This document shows positions 35,177-45,774 of a stretch of DNA of 64,000 nucleotides, in pieces. The position numbers were made by a program, and so were the translations under genes. The notes beneath the pieces are model-generated. The model did not search any database and was not told the DNA's origin. It saw nothing but the letters and a program-made list of their open reading frames with translations. This stretch comes from Superficieibacter sp. 1612_C1 (lineage in GTDB: Bacteria > Pseudomonadota > Gammaproteobacteria > Enterobacterales > Enterobacteriaceae): assembly GCF_015234305.1 (NCBI RefSeq), contig NZ_JADGMI010000005.1, positions 124,001 through 188,000 of the forward strand, read 5' to 3'. Positions within the stretch are counted from its first letter, which is position 1. Each line of letters begins with the position of its first letter.

Positions 35177-35730
35177 ATTTAACTCCACTGTCACACTAGT
35201 TCCCTTTGCCATTACGCAGCGATAAATCCTGTTAATATGATTTACCATGCATATAGAATTAGCAAAAGAGAAATATTGATTTTTAGGAATATATAAAGGT
35301 TTGCATGATGGAAATGGAGATAAAAATCAGGCCAGAAACGCTAAATATTTATCCAAAGCATAACCATTACTTGATGAATATAGTTTAATCATAAATACCA
35401 TCAATACACAATCAGCCATCTGGTTAATTACATTTTAAGTTATACTTACGTGTTCGATATTTTCATACTTTTATTTCACATTACATTATCAAAAAAGTCC
35501 CTGATTCGTTAAAAAAACCCATCAGCATTAGCAAATCACAGCAAAATCAAGAAAATAAAAAAATATCAAAAATTATCAAATTGCAAATATTGTTATCAAT
35601 GTTGCATCTGCGATTTTATTGGCGGCCAGCGGCAGCCTGGTTATCTCTCAGGACACCCTTTTTCCAGCACAATTAGCTAAAGAATGCATTAGCGATAACG
35701 CGGAATGATGTCCATTTTCGGCCATAAGGG
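35177..35730. other. AT-rich leuO-leuL regulatory region
   Basis: About 550 bp with no credible ORF. From about 35240 to 35610 it is very AT-rich with many A and T tracts, the kind of DNA H-NS binds, and matches the position of the leuO promoter and silencer elements in E. coli and Salmonella. Individual LeuO or H-NS sites were not assigned. Confidence 0.6.
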
Positions 35731-35759
35731 TTGACATCGTCCTGGCTATCCAGTACCAC
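35731..35759 (+). promoter_or_regulatory. leu operon promoter
   Basis: TTGACA (35731-35736), 17 bp, TACCAC (35754-35759). The -35 is perfect and the -10 weak, as in the E. coli leu promoter. It reads into leuL, whose ATG is 37 bp downstream. Confidence 0.75.
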
Positions 35760-35795
35760 TAAAGGTATATCGTATTCATCTGGAGCATGGCTTAA

Positions 35796-35882
35796 ATGAT
35801 TTTCACTACTCGCTTCACCGGTCTACTACTACTAAACGCAACTCATCTGCGCGGTAGACTGGCGGGCGGCAATCAACATTAA
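35796..35882 (+). CDS. leuL: leu operon leader peptide LeuL
   Basis: 28-codon attenuation leader reading MIFTTRFTGLLLLNATHLRG and ending GGNQH. Four consecutive leucine codons, all the rare CTA, act as the leucine sensor: ribosome stalling there blocks the terminator downstream. The E. coli and Salmonella peptides are also 28 aa with the same FTGLLLLNA core, but here the N terminus and the middle differ. A TGGAG site lies 11 nt before the ATG. Confidence 0.93.
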   Translation: MIFTTRFTGLLLLNATHLRGRLAGGNQH

Positions 35883-35902
35883 GCCTCTTCAGTAAGATAA
35901 GA

Positions 35903-35928
35903 ACCCGCGCCATTGCGCGGGTTTTTTT
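35903..35928 (+). terminator. leu attenuator
   Basis: ACCCGCGC (35903-35910) pairs with GCGCGGGT (35915-35922) around loop CATT, followed by a T7 run to 35928. It lies 20 bp after the leuL stop and 46 bp before leuA, the expected position of the leucine-responsive attenuator. Confidence 0.93.
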
Positions 35929-35973
35929 ATGCTCGTAGCAAAGCGCCCCGGACAGACAACAAGGACCTAAACC

Positions 35974-38636
<2,663 letters not shown>

Positions 38637-38638
38637 TC

Positions 38639-40655
<2,017 letters not shown>

Positions 40656-40717
40656 AAGGGGTGCGTTGAGGCTGCCTTAACATCACAATCGGCGGGGATT
40701 ACTCCCCGCCTGAGCTC

Positions 40718-40870
40718 TTAACGTTTAACTTCGTAGGCCAAAATCGCCGTGAACTCTGTATTTCCCCGTTTCAGGTGCAGCTCACATAGCGTGTCTCGCA
40801 CTATCCAGGTGAATATCAGCATGGTGAAGCACATCACCATTAATCCATACAGCAGATTACGTTTCGGCAT
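40718..40870 (-). CDS. Hok/Gef-family type I toxin, copy A
   Basis: 50-aa ORF reading MPKRNLLYGLMVMCFTMLIF then TWIVRDTLCELHLKRGNTEF and ending AYEVKR. One membrane segment lies at residues 6-24, and the LCEL...GNTE...LAYE block is the Hok/Gef family signature. Family members are inner-membrane toxins that collapse the membrane potential and are silenced by an antisense RNA. GGAGG lies 5 nt before the ATG. The mRNA end just beyond has a GGCGGGG/CCCCGCC hairpin (40691-40710). Family membership is seen directly; toxicity is inferred. Confidence 0.88.
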   Translation of the reverse strand: MPKRNLLYGLMVMCFTMLIFTWIVRDTLCELHLKRGNTEFTAILAYEVKR

Positions 40871-40977
40871 TCCGGCCTCCGTCGTTGCTTTACAGCAGTT
40901 AAGAGGCTATTCTCATGTTGTTTGGGCATGAAACTGGCCTCATTCGATTTATAGTCGGGTGGGGCTTTTCTCTGCAT
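40840..40977 (-). CDS. Mok-like leader ORF overlapping toxin copy A
   Basis: 45-codon ORF (MQRKAPPDYK... ending CCMD) that starts 107 bp upstream of the toxin start and stops 31 bp inside it in another frame. Copy B has the same ORF at the same length. In plasmid R1 hok/sok, translation of mok is needed for hok translation and is the direct target of Sok; the same coupling is inferred here. It has no strong ribosome-binding site that I can point to. Confidence 0.6.
   Translation of the reverse strand: MQRKAPPDYKSNEASFMPKQHENSLLTAVKQRRRPECRNVICCMD
40919..40970 (+). ncRNA. Sok-like antisense RNA, copy A
   Basis: A plus-strand promoter TTGCTT (40885-40890), 17 bp, TATTCT (40908-40913) predicts a start near 40919. 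The RNA ends in an 11-bp hairpin, GCCUCAUUCGA (40937-40947) with UCGGGUGGGGC (40955-40965), using G-U pairs that only the plus strand allows, followed by UUUUC. The roughly 50-nt product is antisense to the mok-like coding start, as expected of Sok. The exact 5' end is inferred. Confidence 0.7.
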
Positions 40978-41158
40978 GCCGTTCAGCCAGCGCTTCAGGC
41001 ATACAGCCTCAAGCACCCGCCGCTGACTCTATCCCTGTCCTCGCCCGCTGTAACCCCTGCCGTGTCGTTTTCACGAGTTGCCTTCCAGAATTTTTCTGCT
41101 TTTAAGTTTTTGTGCTTGAACGTGACTTCGGCTATCGTCAGCATCAGAGAGGCGATTG

Positions 41159-41932
41159 ATGATGGCAGAGAATAAAATGGATAAATCGGTTAGCGTTAAA
41201 AATATTACCTTTCGCGAAGGAGAAACGCGTATTTGCGTCCCCCTGGTGGGCAAATCTCTGGAAGAACTACAGCAGCGAGCGCAGGACCTGACCGAGGCGA
41301 GTGCCGATATTATTGAATGGCGCGTCGATCACTATACCGATGTTGCCAGCCCGGAAAAGGTGATGCAGGCGCTACAGACTATTCATCAGACATTAGCCCC
41401 GATACCGCTCATCTTTACTTTTCGCAGTAAAAAAGAGGGCGGAGAAAGCGAACTGTCCGATGAGGCCTACTTTGCCCTGAACCACCTGGCAGCGAGCAGC
41501 GGCCTGGTCGATATTATTGATATCGAACTGTTTAATGACGAGACGCGTATTCGGAAGGCCGTTGATGCGGCGCATGCGACAGGGGTTAAAGTCATTATGA
41601 GCAGCCATGACTTTGTGAAAACCCCGGCCAAAGAAGAGATTATCCACCGCCTGTGCCGGATGCAGGATTTAGGTGCCGACCTGCCTAAAATCGCCGTTAT
41701 GCCGCAGTGTGCTGAAGACGTACTGCGACTGCTGGAGGCGACATTAACCATGAACCAACAGCATGCCACGCGTCCTGTCATCACCATGTCGATGGGTAAA
41801 ATGGGCGGTATCAGCCGGGTAGCTGGTGGCCTCTTTGGCTCTGCGATGACCTTTGGTACGACAGGTCAGGTCTCTGCGCCTGGGCAGATTGAAATCGGCA
41901 AGCTGCGTGAAATGATGTCGATTCTCGCGTGA
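41159..41932 (+). CDS. Type I 3-dehydroquinate dehydratase, additional AroD paralogue
   Basis: 257-aa class I DHQ dehydratase: 3-dehydroquinate to 3-dehydroshikimate through a Schiff base. Catalytic residues are present: His150 in MSSHDF and Lys177 in LPKIAVMPQ, equivalent to His143 and Lys170 of E. coli AroD. EWRVDHY, TFRSKKEGGE, TMSMGKMGGISR and SAPGQI are conserved. The N terminus is longer and the sequence is clearly diverged from E. coli AroD, whose gene maps elsewhere in enterics, so this is probably a second copy. AGAGG lies before tandem ATGs at 41159 and 41162. It sits between two hok repeats and opposite to them in direction. Biosynthetic or quinate-catabolic use cannot be told. Confidence 0.88.
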   Translation: MMAENKMDKSVSVKNITFREGETRICVPLVGKSLEELQQRAQDLTEASADIIEWRVDHYTDVASPEKVMQALQTIHQTLAPIPLIFTFRSKKEGGESELSDEAYFALNHLAASSGLVDIIDIELFNDETRIRKAVDAAHATGVKVIMSSHDFVKTPAKEEIIHRLCRMQDLGADLPKIAVMPQCAEDVLRLLEATLTMNQQHATRPVITMSMGKMGGISRVAGGLFGSAMTFGTTGQVSAPGQIEIGKLREMMSILA

Positions 41933-41995
41933 AAACGGGTGCGTTGAGGCTGCCTTAACATCACAATCGGCGGGGATTGCTCCCCGCCTGAGCTC

Positions 41996-42148
41996 TTAAC
42001 GTTTCACTTCACAGGCCAAAATCGCCGCGAACTCTGTATTTCCCCGTTTCAGGTGCAGCTCACATAGCGTGTCGCGCACCATCCAGGTAAATATCAGAAC
42101 GGTGAAGCAAATCACCATTAATCCATACAGCAGATTACGTTTCGGCAT
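41996..42148 (-). CDS. Hok/Gef-family type I toxin, copy B
   Basis: 50-aa ORF differing from copy A at five residues: M13I, M17V, I23M, T41A and Y46C. The hydrophobic segment and the LCEL...GNTE signature are intact. Tyr46 lies in the AYE motif common in the family, so Y46C may weaken function. GGAGG lies 5 nt before the ATG, and a GGCGGGG/CCCCGCC hairpin follows in the mRNA. It lies downstream of setA on the same strand. Toxicity is inferred only. Confidence 0.87.
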   Translation of the reverse strand: MPKRNLLYGLMVICFTVLIFTWMVRDTLCELHLKRGNTEFAAILACEVKR

Positions 42149-42255
42149 TCCGGCCTCCGTCGTTGCCTTCCGGCAGTTAAGAGGCTATTCTCATGTTGTC
42201 TAGGCATGAAAGTGGCCTCATTCGATTTATAGTCGGGTGGGGCTTTTCTCTGCAT
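42118..42255 (-). CDS. Mok-like leader ORF overlapping toxin copy B
   Basis: 45-codon ORF starting MQRKAPPDYK, same start, frame and stop as in copy A with a few substitutions (S15T, K19R, V29G, K30R). Retention of the open frame in both copies, despite about 6% nucleotide divergence of the repeats, suggests it is translated. Role inferred from R1 mok. Confidence 0.58.
   Translation of the reverse strand: MQRKAPPDYKSNEATFMPRQHENSLLTAGRQRRRPECRNVICCMD
42197..42248 (+). ncRNA. Sok-like antisense RNA, copy B
   Basis: Promoter TTGCCT (42163-42168), 17 bp, TATTCT (42186-42191). The terminator stem GCCUCAUUCGA (42215-42225) with UCGGGUGGGGC (42233-42243) and the following T4 are identical to copy A. 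Two changes lie in the RNA body near its 5' end and one more just before the terminator, so cross-silencing of the two toxins is possible but may not be complete. Confidence 0.68.
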
Positions 42256-42382
42256 GCCATTCGGCCAGCGCCTAAGGCATACAGCCTCAAGCACCCGCCG
42301 CTGACTCTATTCCTGCCGGGGCCTGCTGTAACCCCTGCCGTGTCGTTTTTACGAGTTGCCTTCCAGAAAATATATCCGCCCT

Positions 42383-43561
42383 TTATCCCTCTTTCACCCG
42401 GCTGGTAATGCCTGTCGTGAGTAGCGAGATCGCCGCAATCGCCCAGTAGACTGACGTATGACCAAAACTTTGCGCCAGCGCGCCCTGAATCATGCCCGCC
42501 AGGATCACGCCGGTCGAAATGCTGTTCGTAAAGAGCGTCGTTGCCGCTCCTGCCCGACCCGGCATCAGATCCTGAAACCACAGCATGCCGATACCCGCCA
42601 CGATGCCGATAAAAACGGCGTTGAAAAGCTGCAAAAAGAGTAATGCCTCGCGGCTATGGAAGAAGAGCAATCCACTATAGAAGAGCACGCCAGCGGCGGT
42701 GGCGACGAGCATCATTTTGCGCTTGCCAAAGCGCTTAACGTAATAGCCTGCAATAATCATCGCCGGGATCTCAAGACCGGCAGCGGTGCCCATCAATATA
42801 CCCGCCAGCTTATCGGGCAGGCCCAAATCCTGACTGATCCACAGCGGCATATCGATAATATACATGGTGTTACAGGTCCACATCAGCGTTGAGGCGATAA
42901 ATAACATGCGGACGTTCTTATTCTGCCCGCCGCTGACCTGCGTTATCGCCACATCGGCGGGCTGTTCGATCCTTGCGACGGAAGGCAGCATTAGCGCGAT
43001 CAGCGCCAGGCTGATGATAAAAATCCCGGCGGCGACAGTGAACATGGTAGTAAAGCCATAATTCAGCGCCAGCATAAAGGCCAGCGGCGGGCCGATGACC
43101 CATGCCAGCGAGAGCTGCGCACGCATGACCGAGCTGAACATCACCACTTCGCGCGCCGAGTTATCGGCATATTCCCGTGCCAGCGCGAAAAGCTGCGGCA
43201 TGGCAGTATTCGCCAGCGAGGCGAGCAATACACCGCAGGTGATCAGCGTCAGATAGTGGCGGTTAAAAGCGAATAGCAGCGCGTTGCCCACCGCCATCAG
43301 GCAGCAAAACATGATTAATTTACGCCTGTCGCCCCGGCTGTCGGAACGCTTTGCCAGCAGCAGACTGATCAGGATCCCGGCGATGGCGTTGACGGTATAA
43401 AATAGCCCAACCCAGAACGGTTCTGCCCCGACTTCACGGCTCAAAAACAGGCTCAGCGTGGGTGCCTGTAACGCTCCCGCGATGCCCATCATAAACGCTA
43501 CGATCATAAATGCGGCATACACACCATTAAGCCGCCGTGCCATCGTCATTACCCAGAGCAT
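42383..43561 (-). CDS. setA: Sugar efflux transporter SetA
   Basis: Major-facilitator inner-membrane exporter of glucosides and lactose-type sugars, linked to glucose-phosphate stress. 392 aa, exact family length, with about 12 hydrophobic segments and conserved LFLSREVGAEPFWVGLFYT, AREYADNSAREVVMFSS and MLWFQDLMPGRAGAATTLFTNS blocks. AAGGGA lies 7 nt before the ATG. It lies 37 bp after the sgrS terminator on the same strand, so read-through from sgrS can express it, as in E. coli. Confidence 0.96.
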   Translation of the reverse strand: MLWVMTMARRLNGVYAAFMIVAFMMGIAGALQAPTLSLFLSREVGAEPFWVGLFYTVNAIAGILISLLLAKRSDSRGDRRKLIMFCCLMAVGNALLFAFNRHYLTLITCGVLLASLANTAMPQLFALAREYADNSAREVVMFSSVMRAQLSLAWVIGPPLAFMLALNYGFTTMFTVAAGIFIISLALIALMLPSVARIEQPADVAITQVSGGQNKNVRMLFIASTLMWTCNTMYIIDMPLWISQDLGLPDKLAGILMGTAAGLEIPAMIIAGYYVKRFGKRKMMLVATAAGVLFYSGLLFFHSREALLFLQLFNAVFIGIVAGIGMLWFQDLMPGRAGAATTLFTNSISTGVILAGMIQGALAQSFGHTSVYWAIAAISLLTTGITSRVKEG

Positions 43562-43604
43562 GAAATATCCCTTACGCGCACAAGCAAAAATGAAAACGAA
43601 AAAA

Positions 43605-43627
43605 GCCAGCAGAAATAATCTGCTGGC
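43605..43627 (-). terminator. SgrS terminator
   Basis: GCCAGCAGA / TCTGCTGGC, 9-bp stem with a 5-nt loop, followed on the minus strand by TTTTTT. The U tail is also the Hfq-binding site in SgrS. Confidence 0.92.
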
Positions 43628-43686
43628 GGGTGATATTACACCAATACTCAGTCACACATGATGTCTGCAAGTCAGCGATGCGTTCA

Positions 43687-43869
43687 TCATTCAGGCAATG
43701 TTATCTCCTGAGGATGAACAGAATCAGAGACAGGATTTGTAACGTCCCACTGCATCAGTTCTTCAAGCAACTTCAGTCGCTGCCGTGCGCTCTGACGGGC
43801 CAGCCAGGACACTCCCTGTGTTGCAATAAAATAGCGCAGGTAAAACTGACGGGTGAATGACCTCTGCAT
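43687..43869 (-). CDS. sgrT: SgrT, PTS glucose-transport inhibitor encoded in SgrS
   Basis: Small protein translated from the 5' part of SgrS that blocks PtsG transport activity. The reading from 43869 is 60 aa, with AGGAGG 6 nt before the ATG. The family core RQFYLRYF...WLARQSARQR and LEELMQWD is clear. E. coli K-12 SgrT is 43 aa, so this version has about seven extra N-terminal residues and a longer C-terminal tail ending QEITLPE. An in-frame reading from further upstream starts within sgrR and is rejected. Confidence 0.85.
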   Translation of the reverse strand: MQRSFTRQFYLRYFIATQGVSWLARQSARQRLKLLEELMQWDVTNPVSDSVHPQEITLPE

Positions 43870-43957
43870 ATTCCACCTCCTTGCTTCATCGCTGATGATT
43901 ATTGGCTTAATATAGGGATAAATAAATTGCTGGGTTTTCATCAGGAGTTCCCCTTTT

Positions 43958-45613
43958 ATGTCTTCTGGCCGTCTGCAACAACAATTCATCCGCCTGTGGC
44001 AATGCTGTGACGGGAAGTCGCAGGAGACCACGCTAAACGAACTGGCGGAATTGCTGAGCTGCTCTCGTCGTCATATGCGTACGCTACTGAACACCATGCA
44101 GGCGCGCGGCTGGCTGACGTGGGAGGCGGAAGCCGGGCGTGGTAAGCGGTCACGCCTGACGTTTCTCTACACCGGGCTGGCGCTCCAGCAGCAGCGCGCG
44201 GAGGATTTGCTGGAGCAGGATCGGATCGATCAGCTGGTGCAACTGGTGGGCGATAAAGCCACGGTACGTCAGATGCTGGTCTCCCATTTAGGCCGCAGCT
44301 TTCGCCAGGGACGGCATATTTTGCGCGTGCTCTATTACCGCCCGATGAAAAGTCTGCTGCCCGGTACCGCCCTGCGCCGCTCGGAAATCCATATGGCGAG
44401 GCAGATCTTTAATGCCTTAACCCGGGTAAATGAGGAAAATGGGGAACTGGAAGCCGATATTGCCCACCACTGGCAGCGAATTACGCCGCTGCACTGGCGT
44501 TTTTTTGTGCGCCCCGGGATCCATTTTCATCACGGTCGCGAGCTGGAGATGGAGGATATTATTACCTCCCTGCAACGAATTAATCCTCTGCCCCTCTTTT
44601 CGCACATCGTCAACATCCATTCTCCTACCGCCTGGACGTTAGATATTCACCTTACCCAGCCCGATGACTGGCTGCCCTGGCTTCTGGGGCATACTTCCGC
44701 AATGATCCTGCCGCGGGAATGGGAAACGATGAGCCATTTCTCGAGCCTGCCTGTCGGTACCGGCCCGTATGCTGTCGGGCGTAACAACCAGAATCAGCTT
44801 AAGATCCACGCCTTCGACGACTATTTTGGTTTTCGGGCGCTTATTGATGAAGTTAACGTCTGGGTGCTCCCGGAAATCGGCGAGGAGCCTAATGGCGGCC
44901 TGACGCTCCAGGGCACCACGCAGAGTGAAAAAGCGGTAGAAAGCCGTCTTGAGGAGGGGTGTTATTACCTGCTATTTGATGCCCGCAGCCCGCGCGGCAG
45001 CAATCCGGCCGTGCGCCAGTGGCTGAGCCACCTCTTTCAGCCGGCAAATATGCTCTATCACGCGGGAGAACATTACCAGAGCACCTGGTTCCCGGCCTAT
45101 GGTTTGCTGCCGCGCTGGCATCACTCGCAGAGCCGCGTCTGTGAAAAACCCGCCGGTCTGGAAACCGTCACCCTGACGTATTATCAGGATCACGTTGAAC
45201 ACCGGATGATGGGCGGCATTATGAAGGCCCTGCTGGCGGAGCATCAGGTAAAGCTGGAAATTCAGGAGCTGGAGTATGAAGAGTGGCATCGCGGCGAGGC
45301 GTTCAGCGACGTCTGGTTAAACAGCGCCAACTTTACCCTCCCCCTCGATTTCTCCTTGTTTGCCTATCTCTATGACGTGCCGCTGATCCGCCACTGCATT
45401 CCGATTGACTGGGAAGAAGATGCCAGCCGCTGGCGCAGGGGCGAGTTAAACCCGGCAACCTGGAGCCAGCAGCTCCAGGTGAATCAGAATATAGTGCCGC
45501 TGATCCATCACTGGCTGGTACTTCAGGGACAGCGCAGTATGCGCGGCCTGCGGATGAATACCCTCGGCTGGTTTGACTTTAAATCCGCCTGGTTTGCGCC
45601 GCCGGAGCCATAA
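43958..45613 (+). CDS. sgrR: SgrR, transcriptional activator of sgrS
   Basis: 551-aa regulator that activates sgrS under sugar-phosphate stress. The N-terminal winged helix (about residues 1-110) contains [20 protein letters not shown], and the remainder resembles family 5 solute-binding proteins, including [16 protein letters not shown] and the C-terminal [20 protein letters not shown]. No signal peptide is present, consistent with a cytoplasmic sensor. It is divergent from sgrS with about 67 bp between the transcript starts, which must hold the shared control region. Confidence 0.96.
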   Translation: MSSGRLQQQFIRLWQCCDGKSQETTLNELAELLSCSRRHMRTLLNTMQARGWLTWEAEAGRGKRSRLTFLYTGLALQQQRAEDLLEQDRIDQLVQLVGDKATVRQMLVSHLGRSFRQGRHILRVLYYRPMKSLLPGTALRRSEIHMARQIFNALTRVNEENGELEADIAHHWQRITPLHWRFFVRPGIHFHHGRELEMEDIITSLQRINPLPLFSHIVNIHSPTAWTLDIHLTQPDDWLPWLLGHTSAMILPREWETMSHFSSLPVGTGPYAVGRNNQNQLKIHAFDDYFGFRALIDEVNVWVLPEIGEEPNGGLTLQGTTQSEKAVESRLEEGCYYLLFDARSPRGSNPAVRQWLSHLFQPANMLYHAGEHYQSTWFPAYGLLPRWHHSQSRVCEKPAGLETVTLTYYQDHVEHRMMGGIMKALLAEHQVKLEIQELEYEEWHRGEAFSDVWLNSANFTLPLDFSLFAYLYDVPLIRHCIPIDWEEDASRWRRGELNPATWSQQLQVNQNIVPLIHHWLVLQGQRSMRGLRMNTLGWFDFKSAWFAPPEP

Positions 45614-45654
45614 TGCTTTCCGAAAACTGACAAAATTATTACACTGTCAACGTG

Positions 45655-45730
45655 CTCAACGGGGTGCTGATGAAAGCTGAGAAAATACCCGTCGAACCTG
45701 ATCCGGATAATGCCGGCGAAGGGATTTGAG
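45655..45730 (+). promoter_or_regulatory. TPP riboswitch (THI element) of thiBPQ
   Basis: Matches the thiamine-pyrophosphate aptamer: CTCAAC closing strand at 45655, GGGGTGC, CTGAGAAAATACCC at 45677-45690, GAACCTGATCCGGATAATGC at 45694-45713, then GCGAAGGGA and TTGAG closing at 45726-45730. It corresponds to the sroA leader RNA of E. coli. A conserved TPP-off function is expected for the thiamine transporter. Confidence 0.94.
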
Positions 45731-45747
45731 GCTACCGCTCAAAATCC

Positions 45748-45774
45748 TTTGCCACCCATCTACTGAGGTGCAAA
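45748..45774 (+). promoter_or_regulatory. Ribosome-site hairpin of the TPP riboswitch
   Basis: TTTGCCACC (45748-45756) pairs with GGTGCAAA (45767-45774) with one bulged C. The right arm includes part of the GAGGTG Shine-Dalgarno sequence and ends at the base before the thiB GTG start. This would hide the ribosome site, so control is probably at translation initiation. Confidence 0.65.

Larger units (their letters stand above)
40659..41090. repeat. 432-bp direct repeat, copy A (hok/sok-type locus)
   Basis: Left copy of a direct repeat whose right copy is 41937-42368. The two have equal length, align without gaps, and differ at about 28 positions by my hand alignment (about 93% identity). The repeat starts just after the leuD stop and contains a full type I toxin-antitoxin locus on the minus strand with an antisense RNA on the plus strand. 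No terminal inverted repeats, transposase or target duplication were seen. Confidence 0.9.
41937..42368. repeat. 432-bp direct repeat, copy B (hok/sok-type locus)
   Basis: Right copy of the repeat at 40659-41090, in the same orientation. It starts 4 bases after the stop of the AroD-like gene and ends 14 bp before the setA stop. All elements of copy A are preserved at the same offsets of 1278 bp: toxin ORF, mok-like ORF, sok promoter and terminator, and complementary transcript ends. Confidence 0.9.
43598..43890 (-). ncRNA. sgrS: Small RNA SgrS
   Basis: Glucose-phosphate-stress sRNA that silences ptsG and other mRNAs with Hfq. The 5' end GATGAAGCAAGG matches E. coli SgrS. The ptsG-pairing core GTGTGACTGAGTATTGG lies at 43641-43657 and is unchanged. 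The 3' end is an intrinsic terminator with 9-bp stem GCCAGCAGA/TCTGCTGGC (43605-43627) and a U6 tail. The length, about 293 nt, exceeds the roughly 227 nt of E. coli because the sgrT region is longer. It is divergent from its activator gene sgrR. Ends are inferred from homology. Confidence 0.92.

Noticed and set aside
35177-35248. 24-residue N-terminal extension of LeuO
   Set aside because: The ATG at 35176 has a GGAG site 6 nt upstream and gives the normal 314-aa length.
40659-42368. Composite transposon or insertion sequence explanation for the repeats
   Set aside because: No transposase, terminal inverted repeats or target-site duplication were seen; each repeat is accounted for by the toxin-antitoxin locus.
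42177-42581. 134-codon minus-strand frame crossing the setA end and repeat copy B
   Set aside because: It overlaps setA in a different frame and is not open over the same span in copy A. The mok-like frame at 42118-42255 is the one shared by both copies.
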